Below, piece after piece: positions 1-8,456 of a DNA stretch of 42,203 nt (its first letter is position 1; the number at the start of each line of letters is the position of its first letter). The notes under the pieces were generated by a model, which made no database searches, was not told the origin of the DNA, and worked only from the letters and a program-made list of their open reading frames with translations. The translations under genes were made by a program, and so were the position numbers. This DNA is from Bacillota bacterium (lineage in GTDB: Bacteria > Bacillota > Limnochordia > Darwinibacteriales > Darwinibacteriaceae). The stretch lies in the NCBI GenBank assembly GCA_012518735.1, contig JAAYRO010000147.1, positions 1 to 42,203 of the forward strand, given 5' to 3'.

Positions 1-852
1 CCTACACTAACAGATATTCAAGCCTACTCTACCAGTTTACGGCCCTTTGTAACCAATCCCACTCTATCTACACAAAAGCTGCGCCTATCAGGTAACCATT
101 GGCTGGAAATTGTGTCAGACCACAATGGTATTGTTCTTGCTGCACATGCCTTTACACCTCATAAGGGAGTTTATGGGAATTGTGTCTCCCAGTTGAAAGA
201 AATGTTTACCCATCCTGACAAGATAATAGGTTTAGAATTAGGTTTAAGCGCAGATATTCACATGGCCCAATCGATTAAAGACACCCATTCCTATCCCTAT
301 ATCGCCAGCTCTGATGCTCACTCCCTGGGAAATATTGGTCGAGAATTTACGGTATACGAAATGCCCGCCCTAAATTTCAATCAATGGGTCAAAGTTCTAA
401 AGGGAGAAGAAGGAAGAATAGCTGCTGTTCACGGAATGAATCCACTCTTAGGCAAATACTACCGCAGTTACTGTCCTGATTGTCACTACACAGCTGAGGA
501 AATGGAAGCTGTATTCACATGCCCCCACTGCAGCAATAGAATGGTTAATGGGGTTTGGGATAGAATCATGCAGCTGAAAGATGCTTCTGAACCCTTTCCA
601 TCTCGACCACCATACATTTCCCATATCCCGCTGCGCATGATCCCTGGAGTGGGTGAAAGAACTTACAGGAAGCTCTTAAACACTCTGGGTTCGGAAATTG
701 ACATCTTGTACCGAACTTCGATTAATGATATTGCACAAATCGCTGGCCCAAGAATCGCACATCAGATCACTGCCTCACGCAGCGGAACGCTTTCTCTTAT
801 CCCCGGTGGAGGAGGAAAATATGGAAGGGTAGCGAAATCCATGGAGAGGTGA
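1..852 (+). CDS. Endonuclease Q-family PHP protein, 5' end cut by window edge
   Basis: The reading frame is open from base 1 with no stop, so the gene starts upstream; 283 C-terminal residues are visible. The end of a PHP-type phosphoesterase domain is seen (AAHAFTPHKG, then ASSDAHSLGNIGREF, with Asp/His metal ligands). A zinc-ribbon-like CPDC...CPHC pair and a helix-hairpin-helix-like segment (IPGVGERTYRKLL) follow. This order matches the TIGR00375/EndoQ family, which cleaves DNA 5' of deaminated bases in archaea and some Bacillus. It sits 4 bp before the next gene, so the two are probably co-transcribed. Family assignment is fairly sure; the DNA-repair activity is inferred from the family. 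Confidence 0.82.
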   Translation, partial: PTLTDIQAYSTSLRPFVTNPTLSTQKLRLSGNHWLEIVSDHNGIVLAAHAFTPHKGVYGNCVSQLKEMFTHPDKIIGLELGLSADIHMAQSIKDTHSYPYIASSDAHSLGNIGREFTVYEMPALNFNQWVKVLKGEEGRIAAVHGMNPLLGKYYRSYCPDCHYTAEEMEAVFTCPHCSNRMVNGVWDRIMQLKDASEPFPSRPPYISHIPLRMIPGVGERTYRKLLNTLGSEIDILYRTSINDIAQIAGPRIAHQITASRSGTLSLIPGGGGKYGRVAKSMER

Positions 853-856
853 CAAG

Positions 857-1474
857 ATGACTAAGATTCTGCTGATCCGACATGGAGAAACAGTTTGGAA
901 TAAAGAAAAAAGATATCAGGGTCAAAAAGACAGTCCACTGTCAGATGAAGGAATCCGACAAGGGCAAAAAACAGGAGCGTTTCTTGCTCAGCAAGAAATA
1001 GCCGCGGTATACTCGAGTGACCTATCTCGAGCAGTTTGGACAGCTGAGGCCATCAGCGGTCATCATGGACTCACTCCCATCCAGGATCAACGCATTCGGG
1101 AAATGTCTTTTGGAGTATGGGAAGGGATGACTCGGGAGGAAATAAAACAAAAGTTCCCTGATATATTTTACGCTCGCTATAGGGACAGCATGAACACACG
1201 GGTACCTGGTGGGGAGCTTCCTCATGAAGTGGTTGAACGTTTCCATGCGTTTTTGAACGAGCTGATCAAGACTCATGTAAGCGAGACCGTAGTTGTCGTT
1301 TCTCATGGAGGATGTTTGCGTTTTACGATTGCCGCTTTGCTAAGCATTCCGCTAGAGAAATCCTACTGTTTACATTTGAGCAATGCAGGAATATCTGAAC
1401 TCCAGTATGTAGGAGCAGATCGACAGTGTCCTTGGGAAGCCATTACGATTAACTCCACTGGGCATCTGACATAA
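857..1474 (+). CDS. Histidine phosphatase family protein (phosphoglycerate mutase-like)
   Basis: A 205-residue protein of the histidine phosphatase superfamily. It has the N-terminal catalytic RHGET motif (phospho-acceptor His9), the SDLSRA arginine motif, an acidic segment FGVWEGMTREE and the second catalytic histidine in VVSHGG. Length and motifs fit single-domain GpmB/PhoE/CobC-type phosphatases. The substrate cannot be read from sequence: alpha-ribazole phosphate, sugar phosphates and other phosphomonoesters are all possible. Start ATG follows a GGAGAGGTGA ribosome binding site that overlaps the end of the upstream gene. In B. subtilis this place before spoIIM is held by nudF, so the neighbour has been swapped. 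Confidence 0.88.
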   Translation: MTKILLIRHGETVWNKEKRYQGQKDSPLSDEGIRQGQKTGAFLAQQEIAAVYSSDLSRAVWTAEAISGHHGLTPIQDQRIREMSFGVWEGMTREEIKQKFPDIFYARYRDSMNTRVPGGELPHEVVERFHAFLNELIKTHVSETVVVVSHGGCLRFTIAALLSIPLEKSYCLHLSNAGISELQYVGADRQCPWEAITINSTGHLT

Positions 1475-1497
1475 GGTCGTTTTCCTCGGCATACAAT
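1469..1497 (+). promoter_or_regulatory. Candidate sigma-E promoter before spoIIM
   Basis: A -10 element CATACAAT (1490-1497) matches the sigma-E consensus CATACAnT exactly. It is preceded, at the correct spacing of 14 bp, by ACATAAG (1469-1475), which carries the ATA core of the sigma-E -35 box. It overlaps the stop codon of the preceding gene and lies about 33 bp before the spoIIM start. In B. subtilis spoIIM is transcribed by mother-cell sigma-E, so the match makes biological sense. No mapping data are available. Confidence 0.55.
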
Positions 1498-1529
1498 TAG
1501 GTGATGCATGATGTAGAGGAGTGAGGTAG

Positions 1530-2180
1530 GTGTTTGCTGCTGGCGCCCTTAGTGAACTGGTGAAAGGATACTTTTATCGTCATCTGCCGTTATACATTGC
1601 CCTGATCATACTCTTCAGTATGGGAGTTGGTTTTGGAGCTCTTGCTACACAGAAGCTTTCTCCACCTCAAAGAGCAGACTTAGTAAGTTATCTCTCCAAT
1701 ATCTATTCATCATTGACTCAAGAGGACAATCCGGTCATCAACCGAGGCCAAATTGTCCGCCAGGGGATGATGGATAACATTGTAAAAACTACAGGTCTCA
1801 TGTGGGTTTTAGGTCTAACAGTAATAGGAGCACCGGCCATATTGGGTGTGGTGTTTTTAAGAGGTTTTGTTCTTGGATTTACCGTCGGTTTTCTAGTACA
1901 GGAAATGGTATTCAACGGTTTCATCCTATCCACAAGTTCGGTTTTGCCCCACAACTTACTGGTAGTACCTGCTGTACTACTAGGAGCGGGGGGCGCGTTA
2001 TCGTTTGCTGCCTCTGCTTTCAAGACCCTAATCGGTATTTCAAAGGAAAACATATATGGGCAGTTTGCCACAACAACTCTGCTCGCTCTCTGCAGTTGTG
2101 GTTTACTAGGTCTGGCTGCATTTGTAGAGACCTATATTACACCAATCTTTGTCCAACTCACGCGGGGATTCCTAGTATGA
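1530..2180 (+). CDS. spoIIM: Stage II sporulation protein M
   Basis: A 216-residue multi-pass membrane protein with about five hydrophobic segments (roughly residues 18-38, 72-92, 98-120, 128-160 and 180-205) and the family pattern of SpoIIM/DUF95. With SpoIID and SpoIIP, SpoIIM forms the peptidoglycan-degrading complex that drives engulfment of the forespore; SpoIIM acts as the membrane scaffold. GTG start at 1530 is supported by the purine-rich GAGGAGTGAGGT just upstream. It lies directly upstream of xerD, as in Bacillus (there with fur between them). A sigma-E-like promoter precedes it. Confidence 0.9.
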   Translation: MFAAGALSELVKGYFYRHLPLYIALIILFSMGVGFGALATQKLSPPQRADLVSYLSNIYSSLTQEDNPVINRGQIVRQGMMDNIVKTTGLMWVLGLTVIGAPAILGVVFLRGFVLGFTVGFLVQEMVFNGFILSTSSVLPHNLLVVPAVLLGAGGALSFAASAFKTLIGISKENIYGQFATTTLLALCSCGLLGLAAFVETYITPIFVQLTRGFLV

Positions 2181-2193
2181 AAGGAGGAGACAA

Positions 2194-3099
2194 ATGAGCA
2201 CTGCCCAACGATTACTAACAGAGTATCTAGCTTATATTCGTATTGAAAGGGGACTAGCTGCCAATACTGTTCAAGCCTATACTCGAGACTTAAAGCAATT
2301 CCTTCAATATCTAGCTGATAACTCTCTCCGCCTAGAAGAAGTAGAACCAGAGGAAATAACTGACTTTATCCAATCCATTGGGGGGGACAAGCTTGCTGCT
2401 CGTACTAGAGCCCGCAAAACAGCATCTCTGCGCGGTTTTTTTGAATATCTAGTGAATGAAGATTTGATGGACAGCAATCCCTGTGCCTACTTGGCTTCAC
2501 CGAAAATTCCCCTTAACCTACCAAATACATTAACGGTTCAGCAGGTGGAGACATTACTCCAATCACCACCCCTGGACAGGCCAACAGGATATCGAGATAG
2601 AGCTATGTTTGAAGTACTGTACGGTTCAGGCATGCGCGTTTCGGAATTGATCGGTCTTAATGTAGGAGACATTGACGAGTTAGGATTTGTACGATGTTTT
2701 GGAAAAGGAAACAAGGAACGGATAGTTCCTCTAGGGCGTCCAGCTTTGAACGCAGCAGATTCTTATTTGAAATACGCTAGACCCAAACTGGTCAAGAATA
2801 ACCGAGAACGAGCTCTCTTTGTGAACGCCCGTGGAAATCGATTAACTCGGCAAGGCTTCTGGAAAATTCTCAAAAAAAGGGCCAAAGCTTGTGGAATTCC
2901 CCAGGATATTTCACCACATGTGCTGCGGCACTCCTTTGCTACACATCTGCTTCAGAATGGAGCAGATCTTCGTTCAGTACAGGAAATGCTGGGTCATGTA
3001 GATATTTCTACTACCCAAATTTACACACATTTAGATAAAAGTCATCTGCGGGATGTATATCTTAACACTCATCCCCGAGCAAAAAAATGGGAGGAATAG
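2194..3099 (+). CDS. xerD: Site-specific tyrosine recombinase XerD
   Basis: A 301-residue tyrosine recombinase. Residues 1-100 form the SAM-like core-binding domain and 110-295 the catalytic domain. All catalytic residues are present: Arg148 (GSGMRVSEL), Lys171 (GKGNKER), His242 and Arg245 ([12 protein letters not shown]), His268 ([10 protein letters not shown]) and nucleophile Tyr277. XerD with XerC resolves chromosome dimers at dif. The position between spoIIM and deoB matches ripX/xerD of B. subtilis, which favours XerD over XerC. ATG start has an AAAGGAGG site upstream. The stop lies 3 bp before the deoB start, so translation is probably coupled. Confidence 0.93.
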   Translation: MSTAQRLLTEYLAYIRIERGLAANTVQAYTRDLKQFLQYLADNSLRLEEVEPEEITDFIQSIGGDKLAARTRARKTASLRGFFEYLVNEDLMDSNPCAYLASPKIPLNLPNTLTVQQVETLLQSPPLDRPTGYRDRAMFEVLYGSGMRVSELIGLNVGDIDELGFVRCFGKGNKERIVPLGRPALNAADSYLKYARPKLVKNNRERALFVNARGNRLTRQGFWKILKKRAKACGIPQDISPHVLRHSFATHLLQNGADLRSVQEMLGHVDISTTQIYTHLDKSHLRDVYLNTHPRAKKWEE

Positions 3100-3101
3100 C
3101 T

Positions 3102-4286
3102 GTGAAACGAATTGTTCTAGTAGTTTTAGATAGTGTTGGTGTAGGTGAACTCCCCGATGCGTTTAAGTACGGAGATGAGGGAAGCAATACATTAGGAAAC
3201 ACAGCAACTGCTGTAGGTGGGTTGAACTTGCCCAATCTCCAATCCCTAGGTATTGGTAACATCATTCCTATCAAAGGAGTCCCGCCAACACAAAATCCTC
3301 AAGGAGCCTGGGGCAAAATGGCTGAGCTGTCAACGGGCAAAGATACAACAACAGGGCATTGGGAGATAGGAGGGCTGATTCTGGAAAAACCTTTCCCCAC
3401 TTACCCTAATGGCTTCCCCCAGGAGATTATGGAGGAGTTTGAGAAGGAAATTGGTCGAGGGACATTAGGAAACTATCCTGCTTCTGGAACAGTAATCATT
3501 GATGAACTGGGAGAAGAACATATTAAGACAGGTTCGCCCATTGTATACACCTCTGCCGACAGCGTATTCCAAATTGCAGCCCACGAGGAGATCGTTCCTC
3601 TAGAAACCTTATATGAATGGAGTCAAATTGCCCGCAATATTCTCCAGGGTGAACACGGGGTAGGACGAGTAATTGCCCGACCCTTCATTGGAGAACCTGG
3701 CAGCTTTACACGAACTGCCAACCGAAAAGATTTCAGCTTAACACCTCCCCAAAAAACTGTGCTGGACGCTCTGACAGAGAACGGCATTCCAGTGTACAGT
3801 GTAGGCAAGATCATTGATATCTACGCAGGACAAGGAATTACAGAATCTCTTAAGTCAAAAAACAATCATGAGACAGTAGACGGTATACTTCATTATCTTG
3901 AACATAAACAAGAATCGTGCCTGATTTTCGCCAATCTAGTAGACTTCGATATGCTGTGGGGCCACCGGAACAATCCAGAAGGTTACGCAAAAGGACTAGA
4001 AGAGTTTGATGTCCGTCTGAAGGAGATTCTTGCAGCACTACAGCCTCAAGATCTCTTGGTTATTACGGCAGATCACGGTTGTGATCCAACTACAGAGAGT
4101 ACTGACCACTCTCGGGAATACGTTCCTCTCTTAGTGACTGGAGCTGGAGTAAATCCTGTAAATCTTGGTTTTAGAGAAAGTTTCACCGACATTGCCAAAA
4201 CCATAGCCCAGTATTTCGAAATCGAGTACCATACTTATGGAACAAGTTTTTTGGATCGGATTTTGACAGACCAGATGAAGAGGTGA
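3102..4286 (+). CDS. deoB: Phosphopentomutase
   Basis: A 394-residue enzyme of the alkaline-phosphatase superfamily that interconverts (deoxy)ribose-1-phosphate and (deoxy)ribose-5-phosphate in nucleoside salvage. Visible motifs are the N-terminal metal site [14 protein letters not shown], the active-site threonine segment [11 protein letters not shown], and the C-terminal metal ligands TADHGCDPT and [10 protein letters not shown]. The GTG at 3102 is preferred over the upstream ATG at 3087 because TGGGAGGA lies just before it and the length then equals that of B. subtilis DeoB (drm). It is followed by the phosphorylase that supplies its substrate. Confidence 0.93.
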   Translation: MKRIVLVVLDSVGVGELPDAFKYGDEGSNTLGNTATAVGGLNLPNLQSLGIGNIIPIKGVPPTQNPQGAWGKMAELSTGKDTTTGHWEIGGLILEKPFPTYPNGFPQEIMEEFEKEIGRGTLGNYPASGTVIIDELGEEHIKTGSPIVYTSADSVFQIAAHEEIVPLETLYEWSQIARNILQGEHGVGRVIARPFIGEPGSFTRTANRKDFSLTPPQKTVLDALTENGIPVYSVGKIIDIYAGQGITESLKSKNNHETVDGILHYLEHKQESCLIFANLVDFDMLWGHRNNPEGYAKGLEEFDVRLKEILAALQPQDLLVITADHGCDPTTESTDHSREYVPLLVTGAGVNPVNLGFRESFTDIAKTIAQYFEIEYHTYGTSFLDRILTDQMKR

Positions 4287-4293
4287 TAGATCT

Positions 4294-5610
4294 ATGCATG
4301 CTGTAGACATTATCCGTAAAAAGCGAGATGGAGAAAATTTAACAACGGAGGAAATCGAATTCATAATTGACGGTTATGTGTCGGGAACAATCCCCGATTA
4401 CCAAATATCCGCTTTCTGCATGGCCATTTTCTTTCAAGGAATGGATCATGAAGAGACAACTGATCTGACTCTAAAAATGGCCAATTCTGGAGAAATACTC
4501 GATCTCAGCTCTATCCAAGGTCGTAAGATCGATAAACATTCGACTGGAGGTGTAGGTGATACCACAACCCTCATCGTGGCACCGTTAGCAGCCAGTTGTG
4601 GAGTACCAGTTGCAAAAATGTCTGGTCGAGGATTGGGGCACACAGGCGGTACTGTTGATAAACTCGAGAGTATACCTGGCTATAAAGTGAACTTATCACC
4701 AAGAGAGTTTATGGAACAGGTGAACCGCATTGGTGTCAGTATCGTAGGCCAAACGGGTGAATTAGCTCCTGCTGACAAACTCCTCTATGCTCTGCGAGAT
4801 GTTACAGCTACTGTCGAATCGATTCCCCTAATTGCATCGTCGATTATGAGCAAGAAAATCGCGGCTGGAGCAGATGGATTTGTCCTTGATGTTAAAGTTG
4901 GCCGGGGTGCATTCATGAAAACAGTAGATGATGCTGTCGAATTGGCCAAGACGATGGTATCCATCGGCCGTCTAGCCAAGAAAGAGACTGTGGCCTTAGT
5001 AACAGATATGAATCAGCCGCTGGGACGAGGAATCGGCAATTCTCTAGAAGTGAAAGAAGCCGTCTTAACTCTCGATGGTCAAGGACCGGCTAATCTCCAG
5101 GAATTGTGCCTAACGCTAGCTGCAGAAATGCTGATTTTAGCAGGGCATACAGATCAGTATGGAGAAGCCCGCCGCATCTTAGAAGGAAAGCTGAAGAACA
5201 AAGCTGGGCTGCAGAAACTAGCAGAGCTCATTGAAGCACAAGGGGGAAATCCAAAGGTAGTTCAAGATCTAAGCCTCCTTCCGACAGCCCAATACCAAGA
5301 ACCAGTCTTAGCCAAACAATCTGGATACGTAACAGAAATAGACCCTCTTGCAATAGGTACAGCAGCCATGTACTTGGGAGCAGGACGAGAAACAAAGGAA
5401 AGTCAAATAGATCTGGCTGTAGGAATCGAGCTCAAGCACCAAGTGGGAGACTGGATCTCACAAGGAGAAGAGTTAGCCATAATCCACGCTAACAAAGAAA
5501 CAGACATTCAAGAAGCTGCTCAAACCGTTAGGCAAGCTTTTCACATTCACCAGAACAGAATCTCTCCAAATCCGCTAATTTACACGAAAATCACTTCGAA
5601 AGATGTATAA
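4294..5610 (+). CDS. pdp: Pyrimidine-nucleoside phosphorylase
   Basis: A 438-residue member of the thymidine/pyrimidine nucleoside phosphorylase family. It splits uridine or thymidine with phosphate into the base and (deoxy)ribose-1-phosphate, the substrate of the adjacent deoB product. The phosphate and substrate signature KHSTGGVGDTTTL (Lys81 onward) and the SGRGLGHTGGTVDKLE segment are intact. Its length fits Pdp of Bacillus. The gene begins 7 bp after deoB, behind GAAGAGGTGAT, and ends at a short hairpin. Purine-nucleoside phosphorylase, present in the B. subtilis locus, is missing here. Confidence 0.93.
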   Translation: MHAVDIIRKKRDGENLTTEEIEFIIDGYVSGTIPDYQISAFCMAIFFQGMDHEETTDLTLKMANSGEILDLSSIQGRKIDKHSTGGVGDTTTLIVAPLAASCGVPVAKMSGRGLGHTGGTVDKLESIPGYKVNLSPREFMEQVNRIGVSIVGQTGELAPADKLLYALRDVTATVESIPLIASSIMSKKIAAGADGFVLDVKVGRGAFMKTVDDAVELAKTMVSIGRLAKKETVALVTDMNQPLGRGIGNSLEVKEAVLTLDGQGPANLQELCLTLAAEMLILAGHTDQYGEARRILEGKLKNKAGLQKLAELIEAQGGNPKVVQDLSLLPTAQYQEPVLAKQSGYVTEIDPLAIGTAAMYLGAGRETKESQIDLAVGIELKHQVGDWISQGEELAIIHANKETDIQEAAQTVRQAFHIHQNRISPNPLIYTKITSKDV

Positions 5611-5636
5611 TGGGGCCTCAGGCCCCATATTTATTT
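5611..5636 (+). terminator. Short GC hairpin after pdp
   Basis: A perfect 7-bp stem, TGGGGCC / GGCCCCA with loop TCA, starts at the base after the pdp stop codon and is followed by the AT-rich tract TATTTATTT. It looks like an intrinsic terminator with an imperfect U-tract, or a partial terminator, since dacF begins only about 25 bp further on. Confidence 0.5.
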
Positions 5637-5662
5637 AAGTGAGGGAAGGAGGGAAGGAGCAA

Positions 5663-6832
5663 TTGAAATCAGCGATGAAACAGGTCTGGATTGTGGTCTC
5701 CACATGTTTAGTGCTCTCCATGAGTATAGGTAGTTTTACCGCCTTTGGTCTTGAGATTAGTGGCAAAGCTGCTTTACTAATGGATAGTCAAAGTGGGCGC
5801 GTTCTATATGAGTACAACAGCACGGAAAAGCTGCCTATTGCCAGCATTACCAAACTTATGACTCTGATAATCATCTTAGAAGCTGTAGAGCGAGGTGAAC
5901 TTTCCTTAGCTGATGTAGTAAGTACAAGTCCTTTTGCTGCAAGTAAGCGAGGTTCACGAGTGTGGCTCGAAACTGGCGAGCAGTTACCCCTCAAGGAAAT
6001 GCTGTACGCAATTGCAGTTGGTTCAGCTAACGATGCGGCCGTGGCAGTAGCCGAATTCGCAGCCGGTAGTGAAGGTGAGTTTGTGACCCTTATGAATCAA
6101 AAAGCGCACGAATTAGGCCTTATGGATACAACTTATGCAAACTCCACTGGTCTGCCTACTCAAGAAAACGAAACACAAGTCATGACTGCCTTAGATGTAG
6201 CTAAATTAGCCCGGTATGCACTCACGGTCCCCCGAATGATGGAGTTTGTCTCTACATATGAATATACAATGCGCGCTGACAGCACAAAAATCCCCGTCCT
6301 CTGGAACTCAAATAAGCTGCTGCGCCGCTATCAAGGAGTAGATGGATTGAAGACGGGGTTCACAACAGAAGCAGGGTACTGTATGGCCGCAACAGCTGAG
6401 CGTCAAGACCTACGCCTTATTGCAGTAGTACTGGGAAGCAAAACAGATGGAGAACGAGAAAGTGATATTCGAGCTCTCCTGGATTACGGTTTTCGAAAGT
6501 ACCACAATTATAGTGTATTACGAAAAGACACCACATCCGGGGAAATCATCTGTATAACTGGGCAGCCCTACAAAATGGACGTTATTCTTGCCGAAGACCT
6601 CTGCGTGACGGTTGAAAGAGGAAAAGAAAATGAGATCGCCACAATCGTAGAAATAAACAAGAATGTTACTGCCCCAATCAAGCGAGGAGCCGCAATTGGC
6701 TCCATAACAGCCTTGTTTGAAGATGAAGTTCTTGGGAGGGCACCACTTACCGCTGCCCAGGACGTTGAAAAAGCAAATCTATTAACCCTCATGCTCCGTA
6801 TGACTCATTCAATGATCGAGGCAGTCTTCTAA
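5663..6832 (+). CDS. dacF: D-alanyl-D-alanine carboxypeptidase (DacF type)
   Basis: A penicillin-binding protein 5-type serine peptidase of about 389 residues that trims the terminal D-Ala from peptidoglycan stem peptides. An N-terminal signal peptide (about residues 1-29, hydrophobic VWIVVSTCLVLSM) is followed by the three penicilloyl-serine motifs: SITK (Ser61/Lys64), SAN (121-123) and KTG in LKTGFTTEAG. A C-terminal PBP5-C beta domain and a final amphipathic anchor-like segment follow. Start is uncertain: TTG 5663 has AAGGAGGG upstream; GTG 5639 and ATG 5675 are possible. Its position just before spoIIAA is that of B. subtilis dacF, a forespore gene, and this supports the name. Confidence 0.9.
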   Translation: MKSAMKQVWIVVSTCLVLSMSIGSFTAFGLEISGKAALLMDSQSGRVLYEYNSTEKLPIASITKLMTLIIILEAVERGELSLADVVSTSPFAASKRGSRVWLETGEQLPLKEMLYAIAVGSANDAAVAVAEFAAGSEGEFVTLMNQKAHELGLMDTTYANSTGLPTQENETQVMTALDVAKLARYALTVPRMMEFVSTYEYTMRADSTKIPVLWNSNKLLRRYQGVDGLKTGFTTEAGYCMAATAERQDLRLIAVVLGSKTDGERESDIRALLDYGFRKYHNYSVLRKDTTSGEIICITGQPYKMDVILAEDLCVTVERGKENEIATIVEINKNVTAPIKRGAAIGSITALFEDEVLGRAPLTAAQDVEKANLLTLMLRMTHSMIEAVF

Positions 6833-6868
6833 GGGGCGGCAGATCTAGCTGTCCCTATCTGATTTTTT
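6833..6868 (+). terminator. Possible weak terminator after dacF
   Basis: Directly after the dacF stop, GGGGCGGC (6833-6840) can pair with GCTGTCCC (6848-6855) through 8 bp including two G-U pairs. A six-T run follows about 7 bases later (6863-6868). The distance to the T run makes it a weak candidate, but it would separate dacF from the spoIIA operon. Confidence 0.35.
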
Positions 6869-6880
6869 GCAATTTAGAGA

Positions 6881-6907
6881 AGGTAAACGGCACCCTTAGA
6901 TAGAACC
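6881..6907 (+). promoter_or_regulatory. Tentative sigma-H-like promoter before spoIIAA
   Basis: AGGTAAA (6881-6887) followed after 14 bp by AGAACC (6902-6907) loosely resembles the sigma-H pattern (AGGA-rich -35, GAAT -10). B. subtilis spoIIA is transcribed by sigma-H, which is why it was looked for. Neither box is a full match and the call is weak. Confidence 0.25.
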
Positions 6908-6941
6908 CTTTCTAAACTGGACAAACTGGGAGGGGACAAAT

Positions 6942-7280
6942 GTGCAGTACAGCATTAAAGTTGTAGGACAAGCCCTCATCACTACACTCCAAGGTGAATT
7001 GGATTTGCACACCTCGCCACAATTCAAAGCAGACATTGCAGCAAAAATGGAGGCTTATCCTGATATAAAGCATCTTATTTTTGATGTGAAGAATATGTCA
7101 TTTATTGATAGTTCTGGACTTGGGGTAATCTTGGGTAGGTATCGAGAAATACAACCCCGTGGAGGTAAAATGTACTTTGTGCAGGCCAATCCACAGATCA
7201 AACGGGTTTTACAGGTATCAGGTTTACATAAGATTTCCGAATTTGTCAACTCTTCGCAAGAAGTCCTAGATCGAGTGTAA
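6942..7280 (+). CDS. spoIIAA: Anti-sigma F factor antagonist
   Basis: A 112-residue STAS-domain protein. The phosphorylation site DSSGLGV is intact; Ser58 aligns with the serine that SpoIIAB phosphorylates in B. subtilis. Unphosphorylated SpoIIAA displaces sigma-F from SpoIIAB and so starts forespore transcription. GTG start at 6942 follows GGGAGGGG. It is the first gene of spoIIAA-spoIIAB-sigF, the standard order, with 12 bp to spoIIAB. Confidence 0.95.
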   Translation: MQYSIKVVGQALITTLQGELDLHTSPQFKADIAAKMEAYPDIKHLIFDVKNMSFIDSSGLGVILGRYREIQPRGGKMYFVQANPQIKRVLQVSGLHKISEFVNSSQEVLDRV

Positions 7281-7292
7281 GGAGGCAGGCAG

Positions 7293-7724
7293 ATGGAAAC
7301 TAAAAATTGGATAAAGTTAGAGTTTCCCAGCGAAACAGTAAACGTGGCATTTGCTCGTACCGCTATCGCACTTTTCGCAGCACAACTAGACCTAACCTTG
7401 GACGAGCTTGAGGATATTAAAGTGGCAGTATCGGAAGCTGTCTCCAACTCGGTCATCCACGGCTACCAGAATAACCTGGGGACAATTATTGTTCAAGCAT
7501 CGTATGGGAATGGACAGCTCCAAATCGTTGTGGAAGACTTCGGTCAGGGTATTCCTGATATTGAATTAGCTAAAGAAACGGGATATACTACTATCCCCCA
7601 AGAACGAATGGGTCTAGGTCTAACGTTTATTTATGAGTATATGGATGATGTGGTGCTAACCTCTCAGGTCAACCAGGGTACGAAAGTGACTATGAAGAAA
7701 AATGTCCCTAACCAGGAGAGTTAG
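7293..7724 (+). CDS. spoIIAB: Anti-sigma F factor / serine kinase
   Basis: A 143-residue GHKL-fold protein. The N box EAVSNSVIHGY (Glu48, Asn52), the G1 box EDFGQGIPD and the G2 box RMGLGLTF are all present. SpoIIAB binds and silences sigma-F before septation and phosphorylates SpoIIAA. Length is close to the 146 residues of the B. subtilis protein. The start ATG is preceded by AAGGAGGC. Its stop codon lies directly against the sigF start. Confidence 0.95.
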   Translation: METKNWIKLEFPSETVNVAFARTAIALFAAQLDLTLDELEDIKVAVSEAVSNSVIHGYQNNLGTIIVQASYGNGQLQIVVEDFGQGIPDIELAKETGYTTIPQERMGLGLTFIYEYMDDVVLTSQVNQGTKVTMKKNVPNQES

Positions 7725-8432
7725 GTGACCCTAATGGAACAGACTCGAGACTTGATCCTCCGTTCTCAGAGTGGCGACTTAGACGCGCGCAGTATTCTGG
7801 TTGAACAGAACCTTCCTCTAGTGGCAAGTATTGTCCGCCGTTTTCTATACAGAGGTTTTGAATACGATGACCTGTTTCAAGTAGGGGCCCTTGGATTGAT
7901 AAAAGCAATTCAAGATTTTGATTTAGAGTATAATGTTCGTTTTTCCACCTACGCAGTTCCGAAAATTATTGGAGAGATAAAGAGATACATTCGAGAATCG
8001 TCAATGATTCGTATTTCCCGCTCCCTCAGAGAGCTGGCGTCAAGGGCAATTGGTGCTAAAGATCATCTTGCCAATGAATTGGGACGCTCTCCCACTATTT
8101 CTGAATTAGCCACCTATCTCAACGTAAGTCGGGAGGAACTGGTTACAGCACTAGATGCTGTAGCACCAGTCCAGTATTTACATGATACGATTTACGAAGG
8201 AGACGGAGACCGGCTTGAACTGGAGGATCTACTGTCAGTGGAAGACAACGAACAACAGATGTTACTAAAAAACGCACTAAAGAATCTTGACCCTCAATCC
8301 CGCCGAATCGTTCTCCTCCGTTATTTTGCAGAAAAGAGCCAAACAGAAGTGGCAAAAGTCCTTGGAATTTCCCAAGCTCAAGTGTCCCGAATTGAACAGC
8401 GAATTGTCCGTGAATTGCGGCACGAAATTTAA
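7725..8432 (+). CDS. sigF: RNA polymerase sigma-F factor
   Basis: A 235-residue group 3 sigma factor. Region 2 covers roughly residues 25-95 (DDLFQVGALGLIKAIQDFD, then RFSTYAVPKIIGEIKRYIR), region 3 roughly 105-160, and region 4 with its helix-turn-helix 185-232 (SQTEVAKVLGISQAQVSRIE). Sigma-F directs the first forespore gene set; the two preceding genes control it. GTG 7725 is used here; ATG 7734, three codons further in and behind TAGGTGA, is equally plausible. No terminator follows, so the downstream PHP gene may be read from the same transcript. Confidence 0.94.
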   Translation: MTLMEQTRDLILRSQSGDLDARSILVEQNLPLVASIVRRFLYRGFEYDDLFQVGALGLIKAIQDFDLEYNVRFSTYAVPKIIGEIKRYIRESSMIRISRSLRELASRAIGAKDHLANELGRSPTISELATYLNVSREELVTALDAVAPVQYLHDTIYEGDGDRLELEDLLSVEDNEQQMLLKNALKNLDPQSRRIVLLRYFAEKSQTEVAKVLGISQAQVSRIEQRIVRELRHEI

Positions 8433-8456
8433 CACCTTTTTTGAGGAGGAACATGC

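Noticed and set aside
1802-2197. Plus-strand frame of 131 codons inside spoIIM
   Set aside because: It overlaps a clear SpoIIM in another frame, and its Cys/Arg-rich composition is typical of a shadow frame.
4800-4950. TGTCGAA heptamers inside pdp as Spo0A boxes
   Set aside because: They are within coding sequence, far from any start, and are expected by chance from common codons.
5605-5632. Sigma-F/G-like GTATA and CATATTT before dacF
   Set aside because: The boxes are 16 bp apart, which fits neither sigma-F (15 with a GG-type -10) nor sigma-G (18), and both overlap the hairpin after pdp.
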